Of a DNA stretch of 64,000 nt, positions 62,215 to 64,000 are shown piece by piece. This DNA is from Lentzea sp. NBRC 102530 (GTDB taxonomy: Bacteria > Actinomycetota > Actinomycetes > Mycobacteriales > Pseudonocardiaceae). A program made the translations under genes and the position numbers. Position 1 is the stretch's first letter, and each line of letters begins with the position of its first letter. The stretch spans positions 186,001 through 250,000 of the forward strand of contig NZ_BSTF01000001.1 of NCBI RefSeq assembly GCF_030269365.1, read 5' to 3'. Under the pieces are notes generated by a model. That model saw only the letters and a program-made list of their open reading frames with translations. It was not told where the DNA came from and did not search any database.

Positions 62215-62964
62215 GTGAAGAGCGATCGGGACCGGAGCGTGCGGCTGCTGTGGGAGCCGCCGGCCGAGGCGACCAGGGGGCCGAAGGCCGCGCTGAGCCA
62301 ATCGCGGGTGGTCGAGGCGGCGATCAAGGTGGCCGACGCCGACGGGATCGACGCGCTCACCATGCGCCGGGTGGCCGAGACGCTCGGCAGCACGGCGATG
62401 GCGCTCTACCGGCACGTCCCCGGCAAGTCCGAGCTGCTCGACCTCATGGTCGACGCCGTGTGGGGCGAGACCGAGCACACGCCCGAGGGGGAGTGGCGCC
62501 AGGGCCTCGAGTTCTTCGCGCGGCAGATGTGGGCGATGTACCGCGCGCACCCGTGGATGCTCCAGCTGACGACCTCGCGGCGGGTGCCCGGCCCGCAGTC
62601 CATGACCCGCAGCGACGCCGCCTACGCCGCCGTCTCGCGGCTCGGGCTCGCGCCGGAGGAGATGGTCGCGGTGGTGACGACGGTGGCCCAGTTCGTCGAC
62701 GGCGTCGGCCGCACGATGGCGGACCGCGTCCAGGCCGAACGCGAGACCGGCATCTCCGAGGAGGACTGGTGGAACGGCCGGGAGGAGCTCTGGCAGCAGT
62801 TCACGCCCGAGCGGCTGCCGATGATGAACCACATCTGGAACACCGGCGGCTTCCACCGCCTGCTGGACGAGTTCGAGTTCGGTCTGGCGAGGGTCCTGGA
62901 CGGCCTCGCGGTGTTCATTGAGTCGGAGGAACGACCGCTGGTTCGTCCACAGACGTGCCTGTAG
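62215..62964 (+). CDS. TetR-family regulator of the DrrAB-type exporter
   Basis: This 249-residue regulator has a TetR helix-turn-helix (SQSRVVEAAIKVADADGIDA, then TMRRVAETLGSTAMALYRHV) and the TetR_C type ligand domain (LDLMVDAVWGETEHTPEGEW). This class often senses the drug exported by the adjacent pump. GTG 62215 is preferred to ATG 62185 because GAGGGGG lies 6 bases upstream. It is divergent from the exporter genes. Confidence 0.92.
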   Translation: MKSDRDRSVRLLWEPPAEATRGPKAALSQSRVVEAAIKVADADGIDALTMRRVAETLGSTAMALYRHVPGKSELLDLMVDAVWGETEHTPEGEWRQGLEFFARQMWAMYRAHPWMLQLTTSRRVPGPQSMTRSDAAYAAVSRLGLAPEEMVAVVTTVAQFVDGVGRTMADRVQAERETGISEEDWWNGREELWQQFTPERLPMMNHIWNTGGFHRLLDEFEFGLARVLDGLAVFIESEERPLVRPQTCL

Positions 62965-63171
62965 TCATTCAAGGCACCTTGAGTCGTCCGATCGAGTGAA
63001 AAGGGCAGCTCAGCGCCAGGTGGAAGGGTAGTTGGGCGGTTACGTAATGCCATTGTTATGCGATATCAGAATGAACTCGTGGGAACGCTGAACCGACCAC
63101 TCCTATCTGCCCGTTTTCCTTCGTGACACCGTTTCGCCGCGGGGGTCGAATCGGGACGACGAGGAGGTCGT
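62965..63171. other. Intergenic region with a perfect palindrome TCAAGG-CA-CCTTGA
   Basis: About 207 bases of lower GC between the TetR and anti-sigma genes. It holds TCAAGGCACCTTGA at 62969-62982 just past the TetR stop, and the ribosome site GAGGAGG before the anti-sigma gene. No ORF is seen. Confidence 0.5.
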
Positions 63172-63933
63172 ATGACAGCTGGCGCGCACGACGCGGTCAC
63201 CCTTGGCTGCTACGCGCTCGGCGTTCTGGACGCGCACGAGAGTCTTGGCGTGGAGCAGCACCTTCGGGGCTGTCCGTCCTGCCGTGCGCAGGTCGCCGAC
63301 TTCCATCGGATCCGAACAGCACTTGACGACGTGCCTCGTGAGGCATTTCTGCACGAGCTCGAGGACGACCTGCCCATGCCGTCGGACCTGGTGCTGCAAC
63401 GCACGTTGCGGCAGATCAGGCAGGAGTCGGCCATCCCGCAGCAGCGGGAGTCCGCTCCCCGCCTGAGAGCCAGTCCGGCGCCGCCGCCGGTGGAGGACCT
63501 TCCCTCACCGCAGCACGCCAAGGCCCGGCGCTGGCCGGGCTATCTCGCCGCCGCGGCCGTCGCCGCGGTGGTCGCGTTCGGGGGTGCCGCGGTGTTCATG
63601 CAGAACGAGGCACCGGGCACGAGCATCGCCTCCACTCGCACGGGCGAGGGGACGGCGGGTGCGATCAAGCTGGTGGCGGAGATCGCTCCGTCCTCGCAGG
63701 ACCGCTACCTGGTGACGGCGAACGTCGACGGGTTGCCGGCCGCGCAGAAGTGCAAGCTGATCGTGGTGGGCAAGGACGGGACGAAGACCGAGGCCTTCGC
63801 CTGGACGACGACCGAGAAGCAACGGGTCGAGGGGTCCAAGGTGCGGGGCATGGTGAGCGTCTCGCCGGACACGGTGCAGTCGATCTCGGTCGAGACGGCC
63901 GAGGGCAAGGCGATCGTGGTGGCGAACCTGTAA
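63172..63933 (+). CDS. Zinc-finger anti-sigma factor (RskA-like)
   Basis: The 253-residue membrane protein has an N-terminal zinc anti-sigma domain (VEQHLRGCPSCRAQV, with His30, Cys34 and Cys37, the H-x3-C-x2-C motif), one membrane helix (about 123-143) and an outer RskA-like domain (about 160-253, IKLVAEIAPSSQDRYLVTAN). It should hold an ECF sigma factor at the membrane until the outer domain is cleaved. No sigma gene is adjacent upstream, where one is normally found; TetR is the neighbour. A perfect terminator closes the unit. Confidence 0.9.
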   Translation: MTAGAHDAVTLGCYALGVLDAHESLGVEQHLRGCPSCRAQVADFHRIRTALDDVPREAFLHELEDDLPMPSDLVLQRTLRQIRQESAIPQQRESAPRLRASPAPPPVEDLPSPQHAKARRWPGYLAAAAVAAVVAFGGAAVFMQNEAPGTSIASTRTGEGTAGAIKLVAEIAPSSQDRYLVTANVDGLPAAQKCKLIVVGKDGTKTEAFAWTTTEKQRVEGSKVRGMVSVSPDTVQSISVETAEGKAIVVANL

Positions 63934-63947
63934 GGGACGGAAACAGG

Positions 63948-63983
63948 CGAAGGGCCCGGATTCTTCGGAATCCGGGCCCTTCG
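63948..63983 (+). terminator. Terminator, 16-bp perfect stem with TTCG tetraloop
   Basis: Arms 63948-63963 and 63968-63983 pair perfectly around TTCG closed by C-G, the extra-stable cUUCGg loop in RNA. It lies 14 bases past the anti-sigma stop. Confidence 0.95.
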
Positions 63984-64000
63984 AGTTGCATTGGTGTAAT

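Overview
The window is high-GC DNA with frequent GTG starts, Tat-exported and lipobox proteins, RsbW/RsbV/SpoIIE-type signalling genes and a DasR-like operator ahead of a chitinase. This points to an actinomycete, most likely of the Pseudonocardiales (inference; the genus cannot be read from this sequence). I see no rRNA, tRNA, CRISPR array, transposase or phage gene. Most of the window is a chromosomal mosaic of short operons, often tail-to-tail with perfect hairpin terminators between them.

Layout. 1-7.9 kb: a LysR regulator cut by the window edge, a Tat-exported beta-propeller protein, a DJ-1/PfpI protein, an isolated paaZ, a FAD/Rieske oxidoreductase and a type II NADH dehydrogenase. A 43-bp tandem repeat lies between the last two. 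8-12.7 kb: a small winged-helix regulator, a ferritin-like/SRPBCC fusion, exported extensin-like and DUF4360 proteins, and an RsbW-like protein. 13-19.9 kb: a two-component system head-to-head with an anchored protein, a GH88 hydrolase, a decayed acyltransferase coupled to a phosphodiesterase, and a Ppx/GppA protein.

19.9-27.4 kb is a signalling island: two STAS proteins, an RsbW-type kinase, a small membrane protein, a 1380-residue hybrid histidine kinase with eight HAMP-type units (seven at an exact 276-bp period), and a SpoIIE-type phosphatase preceded by a 21-codon ORF. Together they look like a partner-switching stress pathway whose sigma factor lies elsewhere.

27.4-45.2 kb: a PHP phosphoesterase, a TMEM175-like channel, an XRE regulator/SDR pair, an AlkB-like dioxygenase, TetR plus acyl-CoA ligase, a PRC/DUF2382 stress protein, LysR plus SDR, ilvD, an alginate-lyase-family protein, a NADAR-domain protein, and a DUF1996/DUF4142 secreted pair.

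45.2-51.5 kb is the most distinctive operon. It encodes a LIV-type ABC importer (lipoprotein, fused LivH-LivM permease, two ATPases) translationally coupled to a secreted anchored protein, frameshifted here, and to a small membrane protein. Two near-identical palindromes matching the KstR steroid-repressor consensus lie upstream, so a lipid or steroid-like substrate is a reasonable hypothesis. 51.5-64 kb: methyltransferase, GH18 chitinase with a dre-like site, MFS transporter, DUF1152 and shortened LLM proteins, BASS symporter, M28 peptidase, small kinase, a TetR-controlled DrrAB-type exporter and a zinc anti-sigma factor.
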